DNA of 44,122 nucleotides from an uncultured Eubacteriales bacterium (GTDB taxonomy: Bacteria; Bacillota; Clostridia; Christensenellales; Aristaeellaceae): NCBI GenBank assembly GCA_902760595.1, contig CACWHI010000014.1, forward strand, positions 1-44,122, given 5' to 3'. A program made the position numbers and the translations under genes. A model generated the notes under the pieces. It did no database searches. It worked only from the letters and a program-made list of their open reading frames with translations, and was not told the DNA's origin. Positions 32,462 through 40,290 of this stretch are shown here, piece after piece (within the stretch, counting starts at the first letter, position 1; each line of letters begins with the position of its first letter).

Positions 32462-33853
32462 TTATTTGACCGTGTCCAGCTTCAGCAGCGGGACGAATTT
32501 GGTGAATTCCCTCAGTTCGGCGGTAAAGTCGCCCTCGATCTCGCTCATATGGTGGATGTAGGGGCCTTCCACCAGCTTGCGCTCCCAGGCGGGCAGATCG
32601 TCGAACTCGGCCCACAGGTAGGTGCCGAAGGTGTAGGGGCCCTCCGTGGAATGGCAGGTGCCCGCCAGCAGGCTGTAATCGCCGTTGTCCTGATCGAAGC
32701 GGGCGACGGTATACTGGCCGTCCTTTACCTGGAACCACTGGCGCATGTTCACATTCTTGCAGGGGGAGCCCTCCTTCTTCAGGCTGTAGGCGAAGGGCCC
32801 GCAGTGCCAGAGCAGCTCGCCGTTGGGGTTCTCCGGATGGCGGACGGTGAACTCGCCCAGGAAGGGCTTCTTTTCGCCGAGGGCCGCACAGGACAGCAGC
32901 GCCATGGTGATGGCCGCATGCATGTCGCTCTCGCAGGAGATGATATAGCCCATGTCCGCGAGGACGCTGTAGGCTGTGCAGGGCATCGCGCCGACGGCCA
33001 GCTGCATGGCGGTCCAGCACTCGGCGGATACCGCCTGCACGCGGTAGGTCTCGAACACCCACTGGTACAGCAGCACGAAGGCGTACACCTTTTTGAGCAG
33101 CGGCGGGGTGAGCTCGTCCATCTCATAGCGGGAGAGCAGCAGCTTCGCGCCCTCCTCCAGCTCGGCGTCGCGCTCCTTCAGGATCCGGTTGTACTGATCC
33201 ACGATTACCGCCAGGTTGACCGGCACGATCTGCAGGCCGAACTTTTCCATCAGCTCGCCCTCGTTGAAGATGACGGAGCAGAAGGGCTTGGGACGCATGC
33301 CCACCTGCGCTACGCGCATGCCGCGGAAGTTCTTGACCATGCAGCTCACGCGCACGAAGCGGTCGAAGCCTTTGCGGAACACATCGCTGTCCACCGTGGA
33401 GGTCTCGATGAAGCTGAAGGGCACGTGGAAGCGCTGCAGCTGGCGGCTGACGCCGAATATGCCGCACTGGCTGTCGGTAAAGCGGGAGCCGTCCGGCAGG
33501 AACTCGTCGTCCAGCATGGCCCAGATGGCCACGGGTTTCCCTACGCCCAGGGCGACCTGCGCCGCGATCTCCTCGTTGCCGAAATTGCCGTTGATGATCA
33601 GCACCGCGTCCACCTTTTCGGCCCTGAAGCGCTCGATCACCTTTTCGGCGTCCGCGTCGCAGTACATGACGTCCACCGGGTTGATGCCCTTCAGGTCCAC
33701 GAAGGAGACGTGCGCGTCCGCGAAGTGCTCCTCGATGTATTTGACCGCCCTGCGGCCGCGCTCCTCCGCCTTTTCCCAATTGAATATGCCCGGCCGGGGC
33801 GTCACATCCCGGCGCATCGGCGCCAGACCGATTTTGACGTGATAATTCAGCAT
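32462..33853 (-). CDS. L-fucose/L-arabinose isomerase-like protein
   Basis: 463 residues. First gene of the operon. Fold family of metal-dependent aldose-ketose isomerases; candidate metal ligands are the acidic residues in VSAECW and SCESDMHA and the His in LLWHCG. N-terminal segments DLKGINPVDVMYCDADAE, ILIINGNFGNEE-like region near 85-95 and VAIWAMLDDEF are family-like. It is distant from classical FucI (about 590 residues) and AraA. Substrate not assignable. ATG start, AAGG nine bases upstream. Confidence 0.85.
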   Translation of the reverse strand: MLNYHVKIGLAPMRRDVTPRPGIFNWEKAEERGRRAVKYIEEHFADAHVSFVDLKGINPVDVMYCDADAEKVIERFRAEKVDAVLIINGNFGNEEIAAQVALGVGKPVAIWAMLDDEFLPDGSRFTDSQCGIFGVSRQLQRFHVPFSFIETSTVDSDVFRKGFDRFVRVSCMVKNFRGMRVAQVGMRPKPFCSVIFNEGELMEKFGLQIVPVNLAVIVDQYNRILKERDAELEEGAKLLLSRYEMDELTPPLLKKVYAFVLLYQWVFETYRVQAVSAECWTAMQLAVGAMPCTAYSVLADMGYIISCESDMHAAITMALLSCAALGEKKPFLGEFTVRHPENPNGELLWHCGPFAYSLKKEGSPCKNVNMRQWFQVKDGQYTVARFDQDNGDYSLLAGTCHSTEGPYTFGTYLWAEFDDLPAWERKLVEGPYIHHMSEIEGDFTAELREFTKFVPLLKLDTVK

Positions 33854-33892
33854 AGCAGTCCGCCTTCTTTCCTTATATGGATTTCTGCCATT

Positions 33893-33934
33893 ATTATACC
33901 GTCAGGGAGGGCTGCTTGAAATATCCTGTTTTCA
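33893..33934 (-). promoter_or_regulatory. Promoter and operator-like repeat of the nine-gene sugar operon
   Basis: Minus-strand TATAAT (33893-33898) with a poor -35 (TTTCAA, 33916-33921), spacer 17, about 40 bases before the first gene. TGAAA-N8-TTTCA (33917-33934) overlaps the -35; this looks like a repressor or catabolite-control site (inference). No regulator gene is next to the operon. Confidence 0.6.
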
Positions 33935-34007
33935 TGAATTTATAGATGAAATTGATAATTCTGATATATTGCCTGAAATTATGGTGCCCTCGGCGGGCGG
34001 CGGTCTA

Positions 34008-34036
34008 TTGACAAACGTGCCGGGCTCCCTTATATT
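34008..34036 (+). promoter_or_regulatory. Promoter of the HD-domain operon
   Basis: TTGACA (34008-34013) and TATATT (34031-34036), spacer 17, about 38 bases before the ATG at 34074. Confidence 0.85.
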
Positions 34037-34073
34037 TCGTAGGGTAAACGACGGAAGACGGGGGAGACGGAAG

Positions 34074-34709
34074 ATGAAGCCGGGGACGATCGCAGCAGCC
34101 GAAGCCTATATCGGAACGCTCTTCAGGAACAACGCCGGGGGACATGACGCCGCGCATACCATGCGCGTGTATCATAACGCGCTGTGCATCGCGCGGACGG
34201 AGCCGGAATGCGATATGGAGATCGTCTGCCTGGCGGCGCTGCTGCACGACGCGGACGACCATAAGCTGTTCCATACCGAAAACAACGCCAACGCGCGGGC
34301 TTTCCTGGAGTCGCATGGCGTGGACAAGGCCGAGGAGATCATCGTGGCGATCAACGCCGTATCCTTCAGCCGGAACCGGGGCAGGCGGCCGGAGACGCCG
34401 GAGGGGCGGATCGTCCAGGACGCGGACCGGCTGGACGCCATCGGCGCCGTCGGGATCGCCCGCACCTTCGCCTTCGGTGGGGAACACGGACGCAGTCTGG
34501 ATTCCTCCATCCAGCACTTTTACGATAAGCTGCTCCTGCTGAAGGATGAAATGAATACCGATACCGCGAAACGGATCGCGGAGGAGCGGCATGCGTACAT
34601 GGTGGGCTTTCTGACGGAATACGCGCACGAAACGTACGCCCCGGCGGAGGAGACGCCGGGGGCGGAACAGGTCTGCGCGGAGCGGAGGGAAGAGGGGGAT
34701 CGGACATGA
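34074..34709 (+). CDS. HD-domain phosphohydrolase
   Basis: 211 residues. HD-superfamily signature: H28 (AHTMRVYHNAL), H58-D59 (LLHDADDHK) and a later Asp in QDADRLDAIGAVGIARTF, the arrangement of small YedJ/YpgQ-type metal-dependent phosphohydrolases. Start is the ATG at 34074 with GGGAG seven bases upstream. Its stop overlaps the next ATG. Substrate probably a nucleotide, not determined. Confidence 0.9.
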   Translation: MKPGTIAAAEAYIGTLFRNNAGGHDAAHTMRVYHNALCIARTEPECDMEIVCLAALLHDADDHKLFHTENNANARAFLESHGVDKAEEIIVAINAVSFSRNRGRRPETPEGRIVQDADRLDAIGAVGIARTFAFGGEHGRSLDSSIQHFYDKLLLLKDEMNTDTAKRIAEERHAYMVGFLTEYAHETYAPAEETPGAEQVCAERREEGDRT

Positions 34710-35455
34710 CGGAGACGCAGCTCAGTCAACGTAAAGCGGCGCCGTTTTCGGCGCGGACCATGACGGTCTCGCTGCTCCTGAAATGCGCCGTGATCCTGTC
34801 GGCCGTCATCGGCGTCGTGATGAGCGCGAATGCCGGCCGGCGCTCCTTCATGGGCGGGAACCGGGTCTTCATGTATTTCACGATCCAGTCGAATATCGCG
34901 ATCGCGCTCATCTGCCTGATCGGCGCGGCGCTGATGCTCGCGGGAGCCAGAATCGGGAACGGCTGGTACGTTGCCAAATTTGTGGGAACGGTGGCCATCA
35001 CGCTGACGGGCATCGTGTTCTGCTTCGTGCTCGCGCCCACCATGAGCGGAAACGCCTGGAGCCTGCCGAACGTGCTGACGCATGTGGTTGTTCCCTTGAC
35101 GGCCGTGCTGGATTTCTTTGTGACGGGCGTTTACGGGCATATCCGCCGGAAGAGCGTCTTCCTGGTCATCCTGCCGCCGCTGGCCTACGCCGTCTACGCG
35201 GGCATCGGCTACGCGGCCGGATGGGAGTTTGCCGACGGGATCCGTTACCCGTATTTTTTCCTGAACTGGGGGAGCCCGGCGGGGGCCTTCGGCTTTACGG
35301 AGGGACTTCCCTACATGGGCTGCGTGTGGTGGATCCTCGCGATCTTCCTTTTCCTGATGGCGGTCGGCCTGCTCTATCTCGCGGTGCTGGACAGGCTGCG
35401 GAAGCGCGTCGGGCTGTCTCCCGCGAAGTGCCGGAAGGATGTGTCCGCCAAATGA
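34706..35455 (+). CDS. Pr6Pr-like integral membrane protein
   Basis: 249 residues with about six membrane helices. FMYFTIQSNIAIALICLIG, NVLTHVVVPLTAVLDFFV and YPYFFLNW resemble the Pr6Pr family of six-helix proteins, whose function is unknown. Coupled by ATGA to the HD gene and to the following gene. Confidence 0.8.
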   Translation: MTETQLSQRKAAPFSARTMTVSLLLKCAVILSAVIGVVMSANAGRRSFMGGNRVFMYFTIQSNIAIALICLIGAALMLAGARIGNGWYVAKFVGTVAITLTGIVFCFVLAPTMSGNAWSLPNVLTHVVVPLTAVLDFFVTGVYGHIRRKSVFLVILPPLAYAVYAGIGYAAGWEFADGIRYPYFFLNWGSPAGAFGFTEGLPYMGCVWWILAIFLFLMAVGLLYLAVLDRLRKRVGLSPAKCRKDVSAK

Positions 35456-36360
35456 GCGGCGATGTCATGAAGGCATATTACCACCTCCCCGGGCTGTTCG
35501 AGTTCTATGAGCTGTACCGCGTCTTTCTTCCGCTGTTCCGCGAACACAGGGAGTATTTCTACGACTGGTGCGAGATCGGCTCCATCTATGGCGCGCCGGG
35601 CGACTGCCTCTGGGGCGGGGGCCGGGTCGGCTTCGGGGACGAGCGCCCGGAGGACGCGGCGGCGCTGATGCGGGACTTCGGGGTCTCCGCGCGGCTGACC
35701 TTCAGCAATTCCCTGCTGCGCCCGGAGCACCTCGCCGACCCCCGGTGCAACGCGCTGTGCGCCCTGTTTGAAAAAAGCAGCCCGGTCCGGAACGGCGTCA
35801 TCGTCGCTTCTGACCTGCTGCTTGAGTATCTGAAAAAGAAGTATCCGGAGTTCTATTTCGTGTCCTCGACGACCAAGGTGCTGACAGAGTTCCGCCAGCT
35901 GGAGGGGGAGCTGGAACGCCCGGAATTCAGCTATGTGGTGCCGGATTTCCGGCTGAATAAAGCCTTTGATCAGCTGAACGCGCTGCCGGAGCGCCTCCGG
36001 CGGAAGGTGGAATTCCTCTGCAACGAATGCTGCTGGTTCGCCTGCCCTGACCGGAAGGCGTGCTATGAGAACGTCAGCCGGAAGAACCTGGGGGAGGACT
36101 GCCAGGAGCACATCTGCGTTTCTCCCACCGCGCGGAGGGGCTACCGTTTTTCCGACGCGATGAAGAATCCCGGCTTTATCGGGATCGACGATATCCGGAA
36201 CACCTATCTGCCCAACGGCTTCTCACACTTCAAGATCGAGGGCCGAAGCCTGGGCAGCGCCGTCGTGCTGGAATTCCTGCTGTATTACATGACGAAGCCG
36301 GAGCACCAGCTGAAGGTGCGGGAGGAAATCTACCTGGACAGCGCGCTGGATCTGTTCTGA
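35452..36360 (+). CDS. Uncharacterised cysteine-rich protein, possibly peptidase-U32-like
   Basis: 302 residues, starting by ATGA overlap. A soluble alpha/beta protein. CNECCWFACPDRKACYE (near 185-201) and an additional Cys in EDCQEHICVSPTA form a cluster like the Fe-S-binding cysteines of U32-family proteins. The following GYRFSDAMKNPGFIGIDDIR and SHFKIEGRSLGSAVVLEF also recall U32 barrels, where FKIEGR is a hallmark. Function of this branch is unknown. Confidence 0.7.
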   Translation: MSGDVMKAYYHLPGLFEFYELYRVFLPLFREHREYFYDWCEIGSIYGAPGDCLWGGGRVGFGDERPEDAAALMRDFGVSARLTFSNSLLRPEHLADPRCNALCALFEKSSPVRNGVIVASDLLLEYLKKKYPEFYFVSSTTKVLTEFRQLEGELERPEFSYVVPDFRLNKAFDQLNALPERLRRKVEFLCNECCWFACPDRKACYENVSRKNLGEDCQEHICVSPTARRGYRFSDAMKNPGFIGIDDIRNTYLPNGFSHFKIEGRSLGSAVVLEFLLYYMTKPEHQLKVREEIYLDSALDLF

Positions 36361-36378
36361 CAGATATCAGCTGTTCTT

Positions 36379-37008
36379 TCAGAGCCCGAACGTTCTCTCC
36401 GCCAGGGCCAGCGTCTCCGATACGCTCCGGCTCTCATCCCGGAGGATGACCGGAAAGCCGGAATGCAGGAAGCGCTCATACCGCTCCCGGGAGTTGATCC
36501 GCGCAAGGCCCTGTCTGTAATTCTCCATGGCGGCCTCCGGGTCCGGCTCCTCCAGGATCAGGCGATACAAAAACTGCTTCTCCCGGTCCGGGCGCTCAAA
36601 AAAGCGGCGCACGGAGATTTCCGGATCGGCCAGCATGATCAGCACATGGCCGGGCAAGGCGATCTCCCGCAGCGTCTCCAGGGAGATGTTGGTGTCCACG
36701 AAGACCGGTCGCCCCTGGGCCGCCGTCTCCGGGAGAAGGCGCAGCTCAAGCGTTTCACACTCCCGGGCGACCTGGTCGATCCAGGCCTCGTATGCCTCCG
36801 GGGTCCGGCGTATGAATTCGTGCCAGTCCTCCAGGTCCCGGCTCCAGGTCAGCGCGGGAAATTCCTCTTTGCTCAGTCCCGGCAGCAGCCGGTCATGGTA
36901 GTTTTCCTCACACTCGACACCCCCGTGTTTTTCCGCCAGCAGGTGAACCAGGGTGGACTTCCCGGCATAGGCGGTGCCGGTGATGAAATACGCATTCTCA
37001 AATATCAT
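36379..37008 (-). CDS. P-loop NTPase/kinase-like protein
   Basis: 209 residues. Walker A GTAYAGKST near 11-19, an acidic stretch VFVDTNIS, LIMLADPE and an Arg-rich lid-like region RRFFERPDREKQFLYR suggest a small-molecule or nucleoside kinase fold. No specific family recognised. ATG start has no obvious ribosome site. Converges with the 35452 gene across 18 bases and follows the molybdopterin-domain gene. Confidence 0.7.
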   Translation of the reverse strand: MIFENAYFITGTAYAGKSTLVHLLAEKHGGVECEENYHDRLLPGLSKEEFPALTWSRDLEDWHEFIRRTPEAYEAWIDQVARECETLELRLLPETAAQGRPVFVDTNISLETLREIALPGHVLIMLADPEISVRRFFERPDREKQFLYRLILEEPDPEAAMENYRQGLARINSRERYERFLHSGFPVILRDESRSVSETLALAERTFGL

Positions 37009-37032
37009 GGGATAATCAGCGCGTTCATATGA

Positions 37033-37530
37033 TCATTCACACTGAATGATGGAGAGGAACCGCACATTGCGGCGGCTGTTGGGGTCGCCGAATACGACCA
37101 GCTGGGCGCCGGGCTTGCCTTCCTCGATGCCGGGGACCGGCTTGCCGTCCATCTCGACGACCACATAGACGCGGCCGGCTTCCCGGAGCTCGTCGCCGGT
37201 CAGCTCCGCGGTATACTGGTCAGCGGATTCGACGGTCACGGCGAAGATCGCGTCGGCCTTTACGCCGTTGCTCTCCAGCAGGTCCTTCAGCTCGATCCCG
37301 CGGTACGCGTGGGTGCTGCGGTCGCCCTTGCCGTTGACAGTCTCTCCCTCAAAGGCCAGCTGATCCAGCGCCTTCAGGGGGACGGCGACGGTTTTCTCTC
37401 CGGCTTTCAGGGTGATCGCGCCTTCAAGCTCCTTTTCCGCCCGGGTGGTGCGCATGTACAGGCCCAGGCCGACCGTGGCGGCGACCAGAACGCAGACGCA
37501 GACGATGATCCATACTTGTTGCTTTTTCAT
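37033..37530 (-). CDS. Membrane-anchored protein resembling the oxidoreductase molybdopterin-binding domain
   Basis: 165 residues. One N-terminal membrane segment (8-26) and an external domain. YRGIELKDLLESNGVK, VTVESADQYTAELTGDEL, VVVEMDGKPVPGIEEGKPGAQLVV and NVRFLSIIQ follow the layout of small sulfite-oxidase-type folds, but the molybdenum-binding cysteine is not apparent, so it may be a cofactor-free relative. ATGA overlap with the upstream ECF gene ties the two together. Confidence 0.65.
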   Translation of the reverse strand: MKKQQVWIIVCVCVLVAATVGLGLYMRTTRAEKELEGAITLKAGEKTVAVPLKALDQLAFEGETVNGKGDRSTHAYRGIELKDLLESNGVKADAIFAVTVESADQYTAELTGDELREAGRVYVVVEMDGKPVPGIEEGKPGAQLVVFGDPNSRRNVRFLSIIQCE

Positions 37531-38069
37531 GCTTGTTTTCTCCCTTCCAATATGACGAATTTTTTAACGCGCGAGTGCAGCAGGTAAGCGCAGGAGCCGC
37601 CGATCAGCCCGGAACAGGCCGCCAGGAGCAGCCACAGCGCCTGCGCGGCGCCTGTGAGATGAAAAACGAGGATGTTGCTGAGCAGCGCGCTTCCGATGCA
37701 GGAGAGCACGGACGCGCAGAGGAAGTACGGGAGTCCCCGGTTTTTCATCACCAGCGCCGAACAGTCGATGATCAGTCCGGGCAGGGTATAGGTGAAGACG
37801 GCCAGCGGCCCCTGGTAGCCGCTCATGCCCATCGCCAGGGCGAGCAGGCCCTGAATCAGGCCCATCAGGGTGGCGGAGCCAAAAAAAGGAACCGCTTCCC
37901 TGCCGATTACGAGGAAAGCGAGCGAAAAGCCCACCGACGCGCTGCCTCCGGGGATACGGAAAAAATCCGTCAACACGTTGGTTACGGGAGATATGATGCG
38001 TTTTGTCAGCAGGCCCAGCAGCAGGCAAAAAGCCATCAGCGTGAGCTGCCGCGCGGTCATACGGCTCAT
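37527..38069 (-). CDS. ECF transporter S component
   Basis: 180 residues with five to six hydrophobic helices; FLVIGREAVPFFGSATLMGLIQGLLALAMG and a late ALWLLLAACSGLIGGSCAYLLHSRV fit ECF S components, the membrane proteins that bind a micronutrient for the ECF energising module. ATG follows AAGGAG at eight bases. Ligand unknown; a cofactor precursor or metal-related ligand would suit the neighbours (inference). EcfA/EcfT genes are not in the window. Confidence 0.78.
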   Translation of the reverse strand: MSRMTARQLTLMAFCLLLGLLTKRIISPVTNVLTDFFRIPGGSASVGFSLAFLVIGREAVPFFGSATLMGLIQGLLALAMGMSGYQGPLAVFTYTLPGLIIDCSALVMKNRGLPYFLCASVLSCIGSALLSNILVFHLTGAAQALWLLLAACSGLIGGSCAYLLHSRVKKFVILEGRKQA

Positions 38070-38277
38070 GTTCTCGTCTCCTTCTCGAACGGAAAGTCAG
38101 CCCGTTTCCGGGATGGCTCTTGCGGGAACGGGTCCCGCGCGGTCCACGGCCCATGGAGTCTGGGCGCTTTAGGTCCGTGGACTCGGAAACTGCGATGATG
38201 AATATGTGCGATTGTCAGGTTTTCTTGCGGACGCGGGTCCGCAGGCCGGGTGTTTACGGCAGGCAGCCGCGCGGGCG
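38070..38277 (-). promoter_or_regulatory. Structured leader upstream of the ECF gene
   Basis: This 208-base gap holds strong nested pairing on the minus strand: GTCCACGG/CCGTGGAC enclosing GCCCA/TGGGC (within 38134-38194), GCGGGA/TCCCGC, CCCG-GAAA-CGGG with an alternative CCCGTT/AACGGG pairing, and TGCGGA/TCCGCA nearer the upstream gene. Mutually exclusive helices just before an importer gene resemble a riboswitch, but no known class was recognised. Confidence 0.45.
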
Positions 38278-38784
38278 TTATTCCTCCCGCAGCAGCGCGG
38301 CGGCCTCCCGCGCGATGCCGTCCCGGTTGTCCTCGGTGACTGTCAGGACGCGGACGCGGGGATGCCGGCGGATGAAGCCGTGCCAATCCTGATCCCTGCG
38401 CAGCACGCCGAGGACCGGGGAATCGCCGTTCAGACATTCGAGAATCTCATGGTGGAAGAGCAGGGCGTCCTTCTCCAGGTGCCCGCATTCGTCCATCAGG
38501 ATCAGCGTCCCGGGGCGCTGCCGGGCATCCCGGAGCAGCTGGACGCCCAGGGTATCGAAGCGGCCGGCCACGGGCCGCATCTTTCCGTTTTCCGGCACGG
38601 CCACCAGGTGTTCATCGTCCATCAGGTCCGGCTGTTCAGCCGGCACCATGTACAGGGCGGAGCCCCGTTCCCCGGTGAGGAACCGGGTCAGGAATCCCCG
38701 GCGCGGCAGCTGCAGAGCCTCCGCCGTCCGGAGAACGGCGGTGCTCTTTCCGACCCGCCTGTCGCCTGTCAGAAATACATGCAT
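38278..38784 (-). CDS. THEP1-like nucleoside-triphosphatase
   Basis: 168 residues. HVFLTGDRRVGKST (2-15) is the Walker A of the NTPase_1/THEP1 family; Walker B LILMDECGHLE (94-104) is also typical. Start set at ATG 38784, nine bases after AGGAG; an ATG three codons earlier overlaps that site. It follows tatC by 24 bases and is probably in the tat operon. Members of this family are often found near molybdenum or tungsten cofactor genes, but their role is unproven. Confidence 0.85.
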   Translation of the reverse strand: MHVFLTGDRRVGKSTAVLRTAEALQLPRRGFLTRFLTGERGSALYMVPAEQPDLMDDEHLVAVPENGKMRPVAGRFDTLGVQLLRDARQRPGTLILMDECGHLEKDALLFHHEILECLNGDSPVLGVLRRDQDWHGFIRRHPRVRVLTVTEDNRDGIAREAAALLREE

Positions 38785-38808
38785 GCGTTTCATCTCCTGA
38801 CAGAAGGC

Positions 38809-39624
38809 TCAGGCCTTTGCGGCCACCTCCGTGGTTTCCTCCGCCTTTTTCTTATGGACGAAGCGGATGATCTGCACGGAGATCTCGTAAAGGATGATCA
38901 TGGGGATCATCAGCATGATCTGGCTGACCACGTCCGGCGGCGTCAGGATGGCGGCGAACACGGCGATGGCCAGGATCACGTATTTCCGCGCCTTGGCGGC
39001 GGACCGGTAGGTGATCAGGCCCTTGCGCGCCAGCAGGTACATGACGATGGGCAGGTCGAACATCAGCCCGAAGGGCAGCACGAAGCTCAGCACGAAGTTG
39101 AAGTAATCCTTCACGTTCCACATGGTTTCCGCCACGTTGGTGCCGGCTTCCCAGAACAGGTCGACCGTCAGCGGGAAGATGACGATATAGCAGAAGACCA
39201 CGCCGAGCGCGAACAGCAGCAGCGCCGCGAAGAACAGCAGCCGGAAGGCCCTTTTCTCCCTTTCGTACAGGGCCGGGGCGACGAAGCTCCAGATCTGCCA
39301 GATGATGATGGGCATGGCGCAGACCAGCGCCGCCACCAGGCACACCTTGAATTTCATCACCAGCGCGTCGCTGACCGCGGTGCTGATGACCTCGATCCCG
39401 CGCGCCTTCACCGGCTGCAGGATAAAGGACACCAGCGGATCGCAGAACCCGTAAAAGAGTACGGCAAACACGACCAGTACCGAGACCGTGGAAACGATCA
39501 GCACCTTGCGCAGCGCTTTGATGTGCTCCGCCAGCGCCTGCTTTTTTTCCACGGCGAGGTCCCGCTCGTTCTCTGCCTTCTGCGCCGGTTCAGCCGGCTG
39601 GGCAGCCTTTTCTACGCTGCTCAC
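38809..39624 (-). CDS. tatC: Twin-arginine translocase subunit TatC
   Basis: 271 residues with six membrane helices. N-terminal acidic region (VEKKQALAEHIKALRKVL), IIIWQIWSFVAPALYEREKRAF and FGLMFDLPIVMYLLA are hallmark TatC segments, including the FxFE-like recognition region's counterpart. GTG start overlaps the tatA stop (GTGA). TatC is the receptor for twin-arginine signal peptides. Confidence 0.96.
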   Translation of the reverse strand: MSSVEKAAQPAEPAQKAENERDLAVEKKQALAEHIKALRKVLIVSTVSVLVVFAVLFYGFCDPLVSFILQPVKARGIEVISTAVSDALVMKFKVCLVAALVCAMPIIIWQIWSFVAPALYEREKRAFRLLFFAALLLFALGVVFCYIVIFPLTVDLFWEAGTNVAETMWNVKDYFNFVLSFVLPFGLMFDLPIVMYLLARKGLITYRSAAKARKYVILAIAVFAAILTPPDVVSQIMLMIPMIILYEISVQIIRFVHKKKAEETTEVAAKA

Positions 39625-39806
39625 GCCTTTTTCTCATCCGCCGTCTTATCGGCCGTCTCGCCTTCGGCGTCCTCGGGCTTGACTTCCTTCTTGAACTCGC
39701 GGATGCTCTGGCCCAGCGCCTTGCCGACGCCCGCCAGCTTGCCGCCGCCGAAGATGACCAGGACCAGTAAGAGGATCAGCAGAATCTCAGTTACTCCAAT
39801 GCGCAT
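39621..39806 (-). CDS. tatA: Sec-independent translocase protein TatA
   Basis: 61 residues. Short N-terminal helix (RIGVTEILLILLLVLVIFGG), glycine hinge GGGKLAGVGKALGQSIREFKK amphipathic helix, and a charged tail. Start is the ATG at 39806 with GGAGG eight bases upstream; the seven-codon extension contains that ribosome site. Confidence 0.95.
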   Translation of the reverse strand: MRIGVTEILLILLLVLVIFGGGKLAGVGKALGQSIREFKKEVKPEDAEGETADKTADEKKA

Positions 39807-39860
39807 ACAAACTTCCTCCTGTTGCAATTGTTACGGTGTTTCCGCCAGAGGGGCGTTCCG

Positions 39861-40181
39861 TTATTTTTTTTGCCCGGGCATGCCGCTGTTCACGTCGTGC
39901 TTCGCTTCGTCGATCGCCTTGCGGGCCTCGTTGACGGTATCCTTCAGCTCCATCCGGGGGTCGGATTCTCTCAGCAGGGTGTTGACCTCGCGGTTGGTGT
40001 CCTTCAGGTCCTCCAGGGTGTCCGACAGGCCTGTTTCCTCTTTGAATTCGTTGAACATCTCGCGCAGCTGCCGGACCCAGCGTCCGATGGCGCGACCGAC
40101 CTTCGGCAGATCCTTGGGGCCTACGATGATGAAGGCGACCAGCAGGATCAGGATCAGCTCCGAGGACCCCAGATTAAACAT
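39861..40181 (-). CDS. tatB: Sec-independent translocase protein, TatB-like
   Basis: 106 residues. FNLGSSELILILLVAFIIVG followed by PKDLPKVGRAIGRWVRQLRE, then a long charged helical tail: TatB rather than TatA features (longer, more acidic C-terminus). First gene of the tat operon, followed by tatA and tatC. ATG after GGGAGG. Confidence 0.9.
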   Translation of the reverse strand: MFNLGSSELILILLVAFIIVGPKDLPKVGRAIGRWVRQLREMFNEFKEETGLSDTLEDLKDTNREVNTLLRESDPRMELKDTVNEARKAIDEAKHDVNSGMPGQKK

Positions 40182-40217
40182 GAACCCTATGACCTCCCGT
40201 CTGCGATAAGCACGAGT

Positions 40218-40246
40218 ATTGTATCACTTTATTCCGGTCAATGCAA
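40218..40246 (-). promoter_or_regulatory. Putative tat operon promoter
   Basis: Minus-strand TACAAT (40218-40223) with TTGCAT (40241-40246), spacer 17; the -35 matches consensus poorly. Lies between the AOR terminator and tatB. Confidence 0.5.
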
Positions 40247-40249
40247 TCA

Positions 40250-40281
40250 TAAATAACGGGCGCCGGATGAACCGGCGCCCG
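40250..40281 (-). terminator. Terminator of the AOR operon
   Basis: Perfect 10-bp GC stem CGGGCGCCGG/CCGGCGCCCG (40257-40266 with 40272-40281), loop ATGAA, minus-strand tail TTATTTAT. It separates the oxidoreductase operon from the tat operon. Confidence 0.85.
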
Positions 40282-40290
40282 CGGATGCCT

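Noticed and set aside
38206-40209. A 667-codon plus-strand frame opposite tatBAC
   Set aside because: His/Gln-rich shadow of the Tat genes; no plausible start or domain.
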